Assembly: GCA_001775965.1 (NCBI GenBank)
Contig: MEZG01000017.1
Span: 1 to 14,910, forward strand
Source: Candidatus Bathyarchaeota archaeon RBG_13_60_20
GTDB taxonomy: Archaea > Thermoproteota > Bathyarchaeia > TCS64
Length of the DNA stretch: 14,910 bases
Direction: 5' to 3'
The first letter of the stretch is position 1; every line of letters begins with the position of its first letter. Under the pieces are notes generated by a model. The model was not told the DNA's origin and did not search any database. It worked only from the letters and a program-made list of their open reading frames with translations. Both the position numbers and the translations under genes were made by a program. This document shows, one piece after another, positions 1-7,275 of this stretch.

Positions 1-135
1 GCTGTTGATGATCCCGGCCTTCTGGGCCTCAGCCATCTTCTTCTCGGCGAGGCTCAGCAGCGGCTGGGGCACGGTGACGTGGCCGGGTATGCTGCCGATG
101 TCCGCCTTGATGAGAGATACAGTGGTCTTAACCAT
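1..135 (-). CDS. fbp: Fructose-1,6-bisphosphate aldolase/phosphatase, N-terminal 45 residues (runs off the window)
   Basis: The minus strand opens with ATG at 133-135 and stays open to the window edge, giving 45 codons. The residues begin MVKTTVSLIKADIGSIPGH, which matches the conserved start of the archaeal bifunctional FBP aldolase/phosphatase (typically K-x-T-[IV]-S-[VL]-I-K-A-D-[IV]-G). In that family the Asp/His pair of the ADIG...GH motif binds Mg2+ and the sugar phosphate. The enzyme makes fructose-6-phosphate directly from triose phosphates in the cytoplasm and is the gluconeogenic FBPase of most archaea. The rest of the protein (about 320-350 residues more in the family) lies outside the window. 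The codons are very GC-rich, unlike the aro operon that follows. A TATA-like box lies about 35 bases upstream. Identification rests on a short stretch but the motif is characteristic. Confidence 0.82.
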   Translation of the reverse strand, partial: MVKTTVSLIKADIGSIPGHVTVPQPLLSLAEKKMAEAQKAGIINS

Positions 136-166
136 TGCAATGATTCAAACCATAATAGACCACTGT
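119..166. repeat. 9-bp inverted repeat flanking the fbp start
   Basis: ACAGTGGTC at 119-127 and its exact reverse complement GACCACTGT at 158-166 enclose the start codon and predicted transcription start of the FBP aldolase/phosphatase gene. A third AGTGGT copy lies at 173-178. The left arm lies inside codons 3-6. Spacing and position would suit a repressor site, but this is inference from symmetry alone. Confidence 0.35.
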
Positions 167-174
167 AATATAAG
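165..174 (-). promoter_or_regulatory. TATA-like promoter for the FBP aldolase/phosphatase gene
   Basis: On the minus strand 174-165 reads CTTATATTAC, an archaeal TATA-type element centred about 34 bases before the ATG at 135. With the usual 25-27 base spacing, transcription would start near 144, leaving a very short leader. The box lies between inverted CCACT/AGTGG arms (160-164 and 173-177). Inferred from sequence only. Confidence 0.45.
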
Positions 175-347
175 TGGTTATTCAAAGCAATGTTCTTGCG
201 ACCAATTAAACTCTCACATGAGTTAAATCAGTCCGGCAGTTCCTCGCTGAAAGTTGGAAATAACAGTTTTATTAAACCGATAATCGCGGTGGACCGATTC
301 AATAATTAACGATGTTTCTCTGAGGCTCATATCTTCTGTTCGTAAAT

Positions 348-372
348 AGGAAAATCAAAGAATGGTTTTCCT
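348..372 (-). terminator. Possible 3' hairpin of the aro operon
   Basis: AGGAAAA (348-354) and TTTTCCT (366-372) form a seven-pair stem with an 11-base loop, about 30 bases past the chorismate mutase stop codon. Read on the minus strand it is followed by an AT-rich, only partly T-rich tract. No better terminator candidate is visible in 136-402, and I see no gene there. Weak evidence. Confidence 0.25.
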
Positions 373-402
373 TTCATCTAGAGCCTCGGCATGACTCGAC
401 GC

Positions 403-753
403 CTAGGCTGAGGTTATGGATGATCGCTTCCCCACGGTAGGCGCCTTTATCTCCTTGGAAGGAGAACCTATTACCTCTTCCTTCAGCTCCGCTTCGGTGC
501 AGAGCCTGATGATCTCCCTAAACACCTTCCCAACGCTCCTGGGGTCAATCTTGTGATCTGACGCTAGCTTCCTAACCTGCTCATACACTTTAGCCTCACG
601 GTCCTTGTCCACGATGGGGCGTCCATGCTTCTTCTTCACCTCGCCTATCCTCAGAGCTACATCGACCCTCTCAGAAAGCTTCTTCACGATCTCCGCGTTT
701 AGCCTGTTGATCTCTTTCCTCAGCTCTCCAATCTCTTCCTCGTAGGAACTCAT
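403..753 (-). CDS. aroQ: Chorismate mutase, AroQ type
   Basis: 116-residue cytoplasmic enzyme that rearranges chorismate to prephenate, the first step towards Phe and Tyr. It is an all-helical AroQ-fold protein. Residues expected to hold the dicarboxylate substrate are in place: Arg12 (LRKEI), Arg29 (SERVDVA), Lys40, and Arg52-Glu53 in PIVDKDREAKV. The last helix has EIIRLCTEAE where the E. coli enzyme carries Gln88; a Glu/Ala substitution there is seen in other members. The tail after residue 90 (SPSKEIKAPT...) looks disordered and is longer than in minimal AroQ domains. It is free-standing, with no fused prephenate dehydratase or dehydrogenase. Its ATG overlaps the AroC stop by four bases (ATGA), so it is the last cistron of the shikimate operon. 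The stop is TAG at 403-405. Confident. Confidence 0.92.
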   Translation of the reverse strand: MSSYEEEIGELRKEINRLNAEIVKKLSERVDVALRIGEVKKKHGRPIVDKDREAKVYEQVRKLASDHKIDPRSVGKVFREIIRLCTEAELKEEVIGSPSKEIKAPTVGKRSSITSA

Positions 754-1853
754 CCTCTCTTCTCCATAACCCTCTGTATCAAGCCCGCCCTGATGGCTTG
801 ATCCGCCAGAACCACCGCTACCATCCCCTCCACAACCGGTACGGCCCGAGGCACAATACAGGGGTCGTGTCTTCCCTTTATCTCGATGGTCGTCTCCTTC
901 ATCGTTGATAAGTTAACAGTCTTCTGCTTCTTTCTAATGGAGGGCGTGGGCTTAAAAGTCACGGTGCACCTTATGGGCATCCCGGTGCTCAGGCCTCCCA
1001 AGATGCCTCCTGCGTTATTAGTCTCTGTCTCAATTTTCCCGTCCTTCAAGGTATAAGCGTCGTTGCTCTCCGATCCCTTCAAGGATGAGAAGCCTCGGCC
1101 CAGGCCGAACTCTACCGCTTTCACTGCGGGGATCGAGTACAGGGCTCTCGCCAAGTCTCCCTCAAGGGTGCCGAACACTGGTTCCCCGACTCCGGCAGGC
1201 AGGTTCAACGCCAGGCACTCCACGACGCCCCCCACACTGTCTCCTTCCGCGGCTGCTTCCCTGATCCTCTCCGCCATTTTCTCCGCGACCTCAGGGCTCC
1301 CACACCTCACGGGATTGCTCTCGACGTTAGCCCTGATCTTGTCGACGCTCACATCGGGGGATACAACTCCACCTATCTCCTTCGAGTGGGCGAGGACCTC
1401 CACGCCCAGCGACCCCATAAGCAGCCTCTTGGCGATAGCTCCGGCCATGACGAATCCAGCTGTGATCCTCCCAGAGAACATCCCTCCGCCCCTGTAGTCA
1501 TTGAACCCGCCGTAACGGACATGGGTCGTCCAGTCCGCGTGGCCGGGTCTAGGCATCCATCTCCTTCTCTCGTAGTCAGAGGAGTCCTTGTCCCTGTTCC
1601 ACACCAGCATACAGATGGGAGCCCCTGTGGTGAGACCGTTGAAAACCCCGGACAGGATTTCGACCTGATCCTCCTCTCCTCTGCTAGTTGTAAGACTGTT
1701 CTGGCCAGGGCGCCTCCTGTCGAGCTCCATCTGGATATGGGACGAGGTGAGCGCCATCCCCGCGGGGCAACCCTCCACGATTACTCCCACACAGCGTCCG
1801 TGGCTCTCACCGAAGATCGTCACCCTGAACATTAATCCCAGACTGTTAGTCAT
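750..1853 (-). CDS. aroC: Chorismate synthase
   Basis: Converts EPSP to chorismate by 1,4-anti elimination of phosphate with reduced FMN as cofactor. With the start chosen here the protein has 367 residues, normal for the family. Signature stretches are all present: FGESHG (catalytic His18), RRPGQNSLTTSR, RPGHADWTTHVRYGG, DYRGGGMFSGRITAG, and GRHDPCIVPRAVPV near the end. An alternative GTG two codons upstream (1859) overlaps the Shine-Dalgarno GAGGAG, whereas ATG at 1853 sits five bases beyond it, so the ATG is preferred. The start overlaps the AroA stop by eight bases (ATGACTAA). There is no sign of a fused flavin reductase, so the cell must reduce FMN elsewhere. Confident call. Confidence 0.95.
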   Translation of the reverse strand: MTNSLGLMFRVTIFGESHGRCVGVIVEGCPAGMALTSSHIQMELDRRRPGQNSLTTSRGEEDQVEILSGVFNGLTTGAPICMLVWNRDKDSSDYERRRWMPRPGHADWTTHVRYGGFNDYRGGGMFSGRITAGFVMAGAIAKRLLMGSLGVEVLAHSKEIGGVVSPDVSVDKIRANVESNPVRCGSPEVAEKMAERIREAAAEGDSVGGVVECLALNLPAGVGEPVFGTLEGDLARALYSIPAVKAVEFGLGRGFSSLKGSESNDAYTLKDGKIETETNNAGGILGGLSTGMPIRCTVTFKPTPSIRKKQKTVNLSTMKETTIEIKGRHDPCIVPRAVPVVEGMVAVVLADQAIRAGLIQRVMEKRG

Positions 1854-3123
1854 TTTCACTCCTCTTTATGTCCGCTCCAATAATCTCCATGTCCTCCCAG
1901 AATCGGGGGTACGATTTAGATACGCAGCCAGCGTCGAGGATCGTGGTCTCCCCTTCAGAAACGAGACCTAGAACAGAAAACGCCATCGCTATCCTATGGT
2001 CATTATGGGGATCGATCGTGTCTCCCTTCGGTCTACAGCCTTCGATCTTCAATACATCCTCCTCTTGTTTCACATTGACCCCCATTTTCTGTAGCCCCTC
2101 CATCATGGCTGCAACTCTGTCAGACTCCTTGTAGCGTAGCCTCCTAAGGCCTCGTAGAACGCTAACCCCGGATGCGGTGGCACACAGGCTCGCTGTGACG
2201 GTGAAAATGTCTGGAGAATTGGAGAGATCCACCTCGATAGCTCTGAGATCGGATTTCTCTACGGATATTCTTCGGCCGGCCATCTGGATCCTCGCCCCCA
2301 AGGTCTTTAATATATCAATGATCGCGGTGTCTGCCTGACCGCTTTTCGGGCTCAGGTTTTCAACGGTTACCTTCCCCGCCAGTGTTCCTGCAGCAAGGAT
2401 GTTAGCAGCTGAGGACCAGTCGCCTTCGACCATCATGTTGACTGGTCGATAGGCCTGTTTTTTAATCAGGTAGCTTAGCATATCGTTCGAGGCCTGAACG
2501 GTCACTCCGAAAGTCCTCAGGGCATCCATTGTCATCTTAACGTAAGGCTTTGACTCTAAAGGGGTTGTCAGATTAATCCGCATCCCGTTACTGAGAGGTG
2601 CGATCAGGAGAAGGGCCGAGACAAACTGGGAGCTTATGTCGCCTCGGATATGAACGTCGCTGTCCCCTATCCGCCCTCTCCCCTTAACCTTTATGGGCGG
2701 ATACCCCCCTTTACTCTCAGAGTCCACGCCGATCTGTCTGAGGGCCTCAAGGAGGGGTTCGACCGGTCTCTTGGAAAGAGAAGGACCTCCTGTGAGCGTG
2801 CACTCCCCTTCTATGAGCGAGCACAGAGCTGTCATAAACCTTAGGGTTGTCCCTGACTCGCCGCAGAACAGGTCCGACCTCGGAGCCTTTAGGGTCCCTC
2901 CGTGGACCTCCAATGGGTCTGATCCATCTAATATTCTAATACCGAGTTCTTGTAAGACCCTGCTGGTGGCCTCTGTGTCATCTGATATTAGGGGTGAACG
3001 GATCAAGCTCTTGCCGGAAGCCAATGCAGAACACATCAAGGCTCTATGTGTCATACTTTTCGACGGAGGGGCGGTCACATTTCCGGCTATTTTGCTCCTA
3101 CGTATTTCGACTATTATCCTCAA
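1846..3123 (-). CDS. aroA: 3-phosphoshikimate 1-carboxyvinyltransferase (EPSP synthase)
   Basis: 425-residue cytoplasmic enzyme joining shikimate-3-phosphate and PEP to give EPSP. The two-domain inside-out alpha/beta barrel is supported by its landmarks: PPSKSMTHRALM (Lys22, Ser23, Arg27, substrate binding), DDTEATSRVL, CGESGTTLRF (88-96, PEP/phosphate loop), RYKESDR at about 333 and NDHRIAMAFSV at about 375. The start is TTG at 3121-3123, overlapping the AroK TGA stop as TTGA, with a strong Shine-Dalgarno GGGAGGT four bases upstream. This decides the start and implies translational coupling to aroK. The position just before aroC matches the reaction order. No missing key residue is apparent. 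Glu in GESGTT instead of the Asn of many bacterial enzymes is a variation I would expect in archaeal sequences. Confidence 0.95.
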   Translation of the reverse strand: MRIIVEIRRSKIAGNVTAPPSKSMTHRALMCSALASGKSLIRSPLISDDTEATSRVLQELGIRILDGSDPLEVHGGTLKAPRSDLFCGESGTTLRFMTALCSLIEGECTLTGGPSLSKRPVEPLLEALRQIGVDSESKGGYPPIKVKGRGRIGDSDVHIRGDISSQFVSALLLIAPLSNGMRINLTTPLESKPYVKMTMDALRTFGVTVQASNDMLSYLIKKQAYRPVNMMVEGDWSSAANILAAGTLAGKVTVENLSPKSGQADTAIIDILKTLGARIQMAGRRISVEKSDLRAIEVDLSNSPDIFTVTASLCATASGVSVLRGLRRLRYKESDRVAAMMEGLQKMGVNVKQEEDVLKIEGCRPKGDTIDPHNDHRIAMAFSVLGLVSEGETTILDAGCVSKSYPRFWEDMEIIGADIKRSEND

Positions 3124-3632
3124 ACGTACCTCCCTAGCTGTTCTAAGATCTCCTCGGCTACCTGCTCCGGCGTCTTCTTTGAGGTGCTCACCACTATGTC
3201 TGCTGCTCGCATATATCCGGATTCACGGGCTTTAAGAAGGCTCTGGATTCGCCCGAGCTTGTCATCCGCCATGAGAAGTGGTCGTTTATCCTCGTCTTTT
3301 TCGACCCTCTCAAGGATGATCTCAGGTTCAGCGTTAAGTAGAACCATCTTGGAGGCACGTCTCAGGCTAGCCAGGTTCTCATCGTCCAAGACTGTCCCCC
3401 CTCCGCATGCGATTATCTGTCCGTCTAGCCCGGCTATTTCATGGGTTACCGCTCTCTCGATCTCCCTGAAGACCAGTTCACCCTCCTCTTCAAAGATCTT
3501 GGGTATAGTTTTTCCTGCCCTATCTACAATGATCTCGTCAATGTCCACGTAGTTCATCCCGGTCATCTTAGCGAGGACTTTCCCAACCGCTGTCTTACCC
3601 ACACCCATGAACCCCAAAAGCGCTATGTTCAA
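3120..3632 (-). CDS. aroK: Shikimate kinase, bacterial AroK/AroL (P-loop) type
   Basis: 170 residues, phosphorylating shikimate at O-3 with ATP. It is a nucleoside-monophosphate-kinase-like P-loop protein: Walker A GFMGVGKT at 7-14, shikimate-binding Asp32 in YVDIDE, Arg56 in VFREIE, GGG at 77-79, and the lid Arg117 in KRPLL. This is the bacterial/eukaryotic class. Most archaea instead use an unrelated GHMP-family shikimate kinase, so the gene may have come by transfer, or this lineage uses the bacterial class. Start TTG at 3630-3632 overlaps the AroE stop by four bases (TTGA); GAGGAAGG lies about ten bases upstream. Next comes aroA, also starting on a TTGA overlap. The function is clear; the origin is inference. 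Confidence 0.93.
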   Translation of the reverse strand: MNIALLGFMGVGKTAVGKVLAKMTGMNYVDIDEIIVDRAGKTIPKIFEEEGELVFREIERAVTHEIAGLDGQIIACGGGTVLDDENLASLRRASKMVLLNAEPEIILERVEKDEDKRPLLMADDKLGRIQSLLKARESGYMRAADIVVSTSKKTPEQVAEEILEQLGRYV

Positions 3633-4480
3633 TCTGCCTTCCTCTTAAGGATTTTCATGACAGCATCCATCATAACGGCTTCAGGCGCCTTTCTCCCTGT
3701 CCAGAGTTCAAAAGTCGCTGCCCCCTGGTAGACCAGCATGCGAACCCCGGTGAGGATTTTCGCCCCCGCTTCCTTGGCATCCAGTAGTAGCTTAGTCATA
3801 AGGGGATTATAGACTGTATCGAAGACGAGGAGGCCAGATCTTAGGAGTTTCGATTCTACGGGGGACGATTCTGTCTCAGGGTACATTCCCACGGGGGTCG
3901 TGTTTACTAATATATCGGCTTCCCTTAGAGAGTTACTTAGGCTCTCGTACCGGAGGCTATCTGCTGTAACATCAGCTCTACACTCTGGGAGAGATGAGAG
4001 ATAGTCGGAGAGGGCCACCGCGTGCTTGATGGTCCTGTTGAGTATCATGATTTCGGAGGCATTCCCCGCAAGCTTGTAGCAGATAGCCCTTGCAGCCCCC
4101 CCAGCTCCAAGAACGAGAATCCTTGCGTCTCTGAGACTCCCATATGTTTCAACTACGGCTCTCAGAGCGGCGACCCCGTCCGTGTTATAGCCTTTCAGGA
4201 TTCCCCCGTCGTTCACAACGGCGTTAACGGCACCGATCCTGGAGGCCTCCAAGTCGATCTCGTCGAGGTACTGCATTATTGCTACCTTATATGGGATGGT
4301 TACGTTCGCCCCGCGTACTCGTGGGTCTGTGAGCTCGTCCAAAGCCTTTCTCCTCAGATCCTCAGGCTTTACCTCTAAGAGTTCGTAGCTGAAGTCTAGC
4401 CCGATCTCCCTGAACGCCGCGTTTTGCATCACGGCGCTCATGGAGTGGCCAACAGGATAACCTAATAAATAACAGAGCAC
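3629..4480 (-). CDS. aroE: Shikimate dehydrogenase (NADP-dependent)
   Basis: 283 residues, reducing 3-dehydroshikimate to shikimate. The N-terminal substrate domain shows GYPVGHSMS (Ser13, Ser15), RGANVTIPYK with catalytic Lys65, and GYNTDG with Asp101. The Rossmann domain follows with GAGGAARA (125-132) and the NRT cofactor motif. VYNPLMTKLL and the C-terminal GVRMLVYQGA complete the set. The length is typical for AroE. The start is GTG at 4478-4480, four bases past the AroD stop; no other in-frame start gives the full GYPVGHS motif. The Shine-Dalgarno is weak (GAG within the end of aroD), consistent with translation coupled to aroD. It could only be mistaken for a quinate/shikimate dehydrogenase (YdiB), but the operon context favours AroE. 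Confidence 0.95.
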   Translation of the reverse strand: MLCYLLGYPVGHSMSAVMQNAAFREIGLDFSYELLEVKPEDLRRKALDELTDPRVRGANVTIPYKVAIMQYLDEIDLEASRIGAVNAVVNDGGILKGYNTDGVAALRAVVETYGSLRDARILVLGAGGAARAICYKLAGNASEIMILNRTIKHAVALSDYLSSLPECRADVTADSLRYESLSNSLREADILVNTTPVGMYPETESSPVESKLLRSGLLVFDTVYNPLMTKLLLDAKEAGAKILTGVRMLVYQGAATFELWTGRKAPEAVMMDAVMKILKRKAD

Positions 4481-4484
4481 CGCT

Positions 4485-5165
4485 TCACACTCTCAGTATC
4501 TTGTAGATCGTCCTCAGATCTGATATCGTAAGTTGCCCCGGGGCGCTTTCCTCCCCCATATTAGTGGAGGCGTAAGTGTAAGCGCCCCCAAAGATGGGAG
4601 AGAAGATCCTAGACATGACCCCCGCCGCTCCCATGCCGAAGCTGACCAGGTCGATACCCGGATTCTCGTGGAGGAATCTCAGGTAGGTCAAACTGTCGTT
4701 TCGGTCTCTCGCCGTTCCCACTATCTTACACACATTGGCTCCGGCGCCGAGCTCCTCTCGCATAATGCTTCTGAGAGCCTGTATCCCAGGCGTGTTCTCG
4801 AAATCATGGTGGGAAACTATAAGTCCGGCTCCCAAGGCTTTTACACTCTCACCAACTTCAACGACGGAATACGTACTCAACTCTAGGTCGACGTAATCGA
4901 AACCTGCATCGCACGCGGATAGGAGCACCTGGATCCGGTCAGTCTCCTTTCCGTTCCATAATCCCCCCTGTTCTCGAAGCCGGTTAGTAGCTATAAGGGG
5001 AAGGACAGTGGCCTCCCTAATTCGTGTCAGGCAACCCGGATTTTCCATGTAGTCGAACCTAACCTCGATGAGATCGGGCACCTGTACGAGTGCCTTGTTG
5101 ATGGCTTCGACAACCCGTTCTAAGTCCGAGGATGTAATCACAGCGCAGATCCTTGGCTTATCCAT
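4485..5165 (-). CDS. aroD: 3-dehydroquinate dehydratase, type I
   Basis: 226 residues with the start chosen here. It removes water from 3-dehydroquinate through a Schiff base, the class I mechanism used in archaea. Visible catalytic features are EVRFD (Glu34, Arg36), SHHDF with the general base His120, KIVGTA with the Schiff-base Lys147, and SFGMGAAGVMSRIF near the C-terminus. The reading frame stays open upstream to 5252, but the added 29 residues do not look like the family and lie inside aroB. The ATG at 5163-5165 gives the classic short N-terminus (MDKPRICAVI) and overlaps the AroB stop by eight bases (ATGGATAA), the same geometry as the aroA-aroC junction. It sits third in the operon, matching its reaction. 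Confidence 0.95.
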   Translation of the reverse strand: MDKPRICAVITSSDLERVVEAINKALVQVPDLIEVRFDYMENPGCLTRIREATVLPLIATNRLREQGGLWNGKETDRIQVLLSACDAGFDYVDLELSTYSVVEVGESVKALGAGLIVSHHDFENTPGIQALRSIMREELGAGANVCKIVGTARDRNDSLTYLRFLHENPGIDLVSFGMGAAGVMSRIFSPIFGGAYTYASTNMGEESAPGQLTISDLRTIYKILRV

Positions 5166-6276
5166 ATCCTTCGCTCTCCAAGGTTTGGATAAGTAGGTGT
5201 TCGGATACAGCTCTAATGACAGGAGGGCTACCAATCCCAGTAGGGATGACAAATCTTATCGAACCCTTCATAGCCTTCTTGTCTCTGTGCATTACCTCCA
5301 CGATCTCAATGGGAGCAAACTGCGGAGGCTTCAAGTCGAATCCCAGTGCAGTCAATAATCTCCTCAGTCTCTCTGTGTCTGCGCTCGTTGTGAGTCTCAG
5401 ACTCTCCGATATCCGAGAGGCCACTATCATTCCCAAGGCGACGGCTTCTCCATGCTTTATCTCTAGCTTGGAAAGTATCTCCAAGGCGTGGCCTGTCGTG
5501 TGACCGTAGTTGAGAACTGCTCGTACACCTCTGGAATCCCTCTCGTCGAGGGCTACAAGTGCGCCCTTGATGGCCACAGACCGGTTCACGACGTAGGCGA
5601 GTGCGTCAGGATCGGCATCAACTAGTTTACCTGTGTTGCCCTCAATGAAATTGAAAAGAGTCTGGTCAGCGATGACGCCGTGTTTCACCACCTCTCCCAG
5701 TCCCGACAGAATCTCCTTTCTGGGGAGGGTGTGGAGGAGGTTGGTGTCAGAGAAGACCATGGAGGGCTGGTGAAACGAGCCGATGAGATTCTTACCCTTT
5801 GGGTGGTTGACCGCGGTCTTCCCGCCGAGACCGCTGTCCGCCTGGGCCAGAAGTGTGGTAGGAACCTGGATTAGACTCACCCCTCTGAGATAGATGGAGG
5901 CAACAAAGCCAGTAAGATCGCCAACTGCTCCTCCTCCAAATGCTATTACTATTGACTGCTTATCGATGCCGTATTCCAATAGATCTCCTATGAGTTTCTC
6001 TGCTACGGACCAAGATTTTGCCTCTTCGCCATCAGGCACTAGGGCTTTCATTACATTGATTCCTTTTTTCTCCAGAGATTCCAAGAGACTCCTTCCGTGA
6101 ACCTCCCAGATCAAGTCGGTGGTGACAATCGCGCACTTCTCAAATGAGGAGATGTGTTCCTTGATCAGCGTGCCTACGTTCCCTATCAACCCCGGGCTCA
6201 CGTGCACTGGATAGCTCCGTTCCCCCAGCTCAACCACATACGGCTGAGGGACGGGACTATGTTCGTTTTTTTTCAT
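5158..6276 (-). CDS. aroB: 3-dehydroquinate synthase
   Basis: 372 residues. It cyclises DAHP to 3-dehydroquinate using NAD+ and a divalent metal. Motifs in order: GGGAVGDLTGFVA (114-126, NAD/substrate loop), QVPTTLLAQADSGLGGKTAVN (137 onward, Lys153), FHQP, SGLGEVVKHG (metal ligand Glu195), LNYGHTTGHALE (metal ligand His259) and HGEAVALGM (metal ligand His275). This is the normal AroB. It is not the archaeal AroB' (dehydroquinate synthase II) used in the alternative aspartate-semialdehyde route, so the organism uses the DAHP entry. The ATG at 6276 follows GGAGAAG and begins with a run of eight A residues. The DAHP synthase gene ends 14 bases upstream. Confident. Confidence 0.96.
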   Translation of the reverse strand: MKKNEHSPVPQPYVVELGERSYPVHVSPGLIGNVGTLIKEHISSFEKCAIVTTDLIWEVHGRSLLESLEKKGINVMKALVPDGEEAKSWSVAEKLIGDLLEYGIDKQSIVIAFGGGAVGDLTGFVASIYLRGVSLIQVPTTLLAQADSGLGGKTAVNHPKGKNLIGSFHQPSMVFSDTNLLHTLPRKEILSGLGEVVKHGVIADQTLFNFIEGNTGKLVDADPDALAYVVNRSVAIKGALVALDERDSRGVRAVLNYGHTTGHALEILSKLEIKHGEAVALGMIVASRISESLRLTTSADTERLRRLLTALGFDLKPPQFAPIEIVEVMHRDKKAMKGSIRFVIPTGIGSPPVIRAVSEHLLIQTLESEGYG

Positions 6277-6290
6277 CTTCTCCTCGCCTT

Positions 6291-7118
6291 TTACATACTT
6301 CTTCCGACTGCTTGTGCCACCGGCTTAATAATCCTCATGAGTTCCTGGAACTCCTCCGGCCTCAGAGACTGATCACCGTCGCTTTTCGCCTCCTCAGGTC
6401 TGGGATGGACCTCAATCAACAGCCCATCTGCCCCTGCGGCTACTGCTGCTTTAGCCATGGGTGACACCAAGGATCTGACGCCCGTCCCGTGGCTGGGGTC
6501 GACCACCACCGGGAGGCGGCTAACCTCGTTTAGAATAGGTACAGCCGACAGATCGAGGGTGAACCTTGTAAGATTCTGGTATGTTCGGATGCCACGTTCG
6601 CAAAGGATCACATCATCGTTTCCTCCAGCTAGGATATACTCGGCAGAGCTAAGCCATTCCTCGATTGTCGACGAGAAACCTCTCTTCAGAAGAACCGGCT
6701 TTCTAGCCGCTCCGATCCGTCTTAGCAATGGATAGTTCTGCATGCTTCTCGCTCCGATCTGGAGGATGTCAGCATACTCTTCCACGATACCCACGGTCTT
6801 AGGCGATACGACCTCGGTCACTACAGGGAGCCCAGTCTCCTCTCTTGCTTCAGCCAGCATTTTGAGACCCTCAATGCCCAGACCCTGGAAGCTGTATGGG
6901 AGTGTGCGGGATTTAAATGCGCCCCCTCGGAGCATCTGTGCCCCCGACTCCTTGACGCTGCGGGCAACTTCTATTATTTGCTCCCTAGACTCGACTGAGC
7001 AGGGTCCGGCGATGACCACTACCTTCTCTCCCCCTATCAGAAGGTCGCCCACCCGGATGGACTTTTTTTCTCCTTGATTTGCCGCAAGTTTTATGCTCGT
7101 GGAAACCTGGATTCTCAT
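6291..7118 (-). CDS. aroF: 3-deoxy-7-phosphoheptulonate (DAHP) synthase, type I-beta
   Basis: 275 residues, condensing PEP with erythrose-4-phosphate to give DAHP, the committed step. The metal-dependent TIM barrel is marked by VIAGPCSVES (metal ligand Cys40), LRGGAFKSRTLPYSFQG, QIGARSMQN, KPVLLKRGFSST, ILCERGIRTY and VDPSHGTG. The length and motifs match the Pyrococcus-like I-beta class related to KDO8P synthase. The ~30 residues before the barrel are too short for the ferredoxin-like feedback domain of Thermotoga or for a fused chorismate mutase, so allosteric inhibition by Phe/Tyr is not expected from this chain. ATG at 7116-7118 has GGAG nine bases upstream. It is the first cistron of the operon, with a TATA-like box at 7141-7150. 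Confidence 0.95.
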   Translation of the reverse strand: MRIQVSTSIKLAANQGEKKSIRVGDLLIGGEKVVVIAGPCSVESREQIIEVARSVKESGAQMLRGGAFKSRTLPYSFQGLGIEGLKMLAEAREETGLPVVTEVVSPKTVGIVEEYADILQIGARSMQNYPLLRRIGAARKPVLLKRGFSSTIEEWLSSAEYILAGGNDDVILCERGIRTYQNLTRFTLDLSAVPILNEVSRLPVVVDPSHGTGVRSLVSPMAKAAVAAGADGLLIEVHPRPEEAKSDGDQSLRPEEFQELMRIIKPVAQAVGRSM

Positions 7119-7140
7119 AATTTTCTCTCCTTATCCAGAC

Positions 7141-7150
7141 TTTTTAAAAC
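7141..7150 (-). promoter_or_regulatory. TATA-like box of the shikimate operon
   Basis: The minus strand reads GGTTTTAAAAAG around 7152-7141, centred about 27 bases before the DAHP synthase ATG. Taken at face value the transcript would be nearly leaderless, yet a GGAG motif (7127-7130) also precedes the ATG, so a second start further upstream is possible. Positions 7151-7275 hold no gene that I can see. Confidence 0.45.
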
Positions 7151-7275
7151 CTTGCGCGCATGTGTATCGTTTGTTTTCCAGACGGTTTTCATGCTTCATC
7201 AGCTCTTTGGGGGGACGATGGTCCTAGCTCAAAGGTAGAAAGACATTAACAAGATAATAAAATCAGTGGCTTGTG

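Noticed and set aside
5..226. Plus-strand open frame at the left edge
   Set aside because: Overlaps the opposite-strand fbp start, which has clear family motifs; the plus-strand product has no recognisable features.
384..412. Stem-loop CCTCGGC/GCTGAGG overlapping the chorismate mutase stop, and the GCCTAGGC palindrome at 401-408
   Set aside because: Short, with a mismatch and no following T-run; more likely chance than a terminator.
1063..1835. Long plus-strand open frames opposite aroC (1063-1497, 1386-1835)
   Set aside because: Antisense shadows of a well-conserved gene; low-complexity Ser/Pro/Arg products and no ribosome site.
2693..3552. Plus-strand open frames opposite aroA and aroK (2693-3235, 3046-3552)
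   Set aside because: Both overlap highly conserved coding sequence on the minus strand and encode no recognisable domain.
5166..5252. 29-residue N-terminal extension of AroD containing a hydrophobic stretch
   Set aside because: It is the aroB 3' end read in another frame; class I dehydratases begin close to the ATG at 5165.
6260..6276. Run of eight A residues at the aroB start as a possible programmed slippage site
   Set aside because: AroB is intact in a single frame, with a normal ribosome site, so no recoding is needed.
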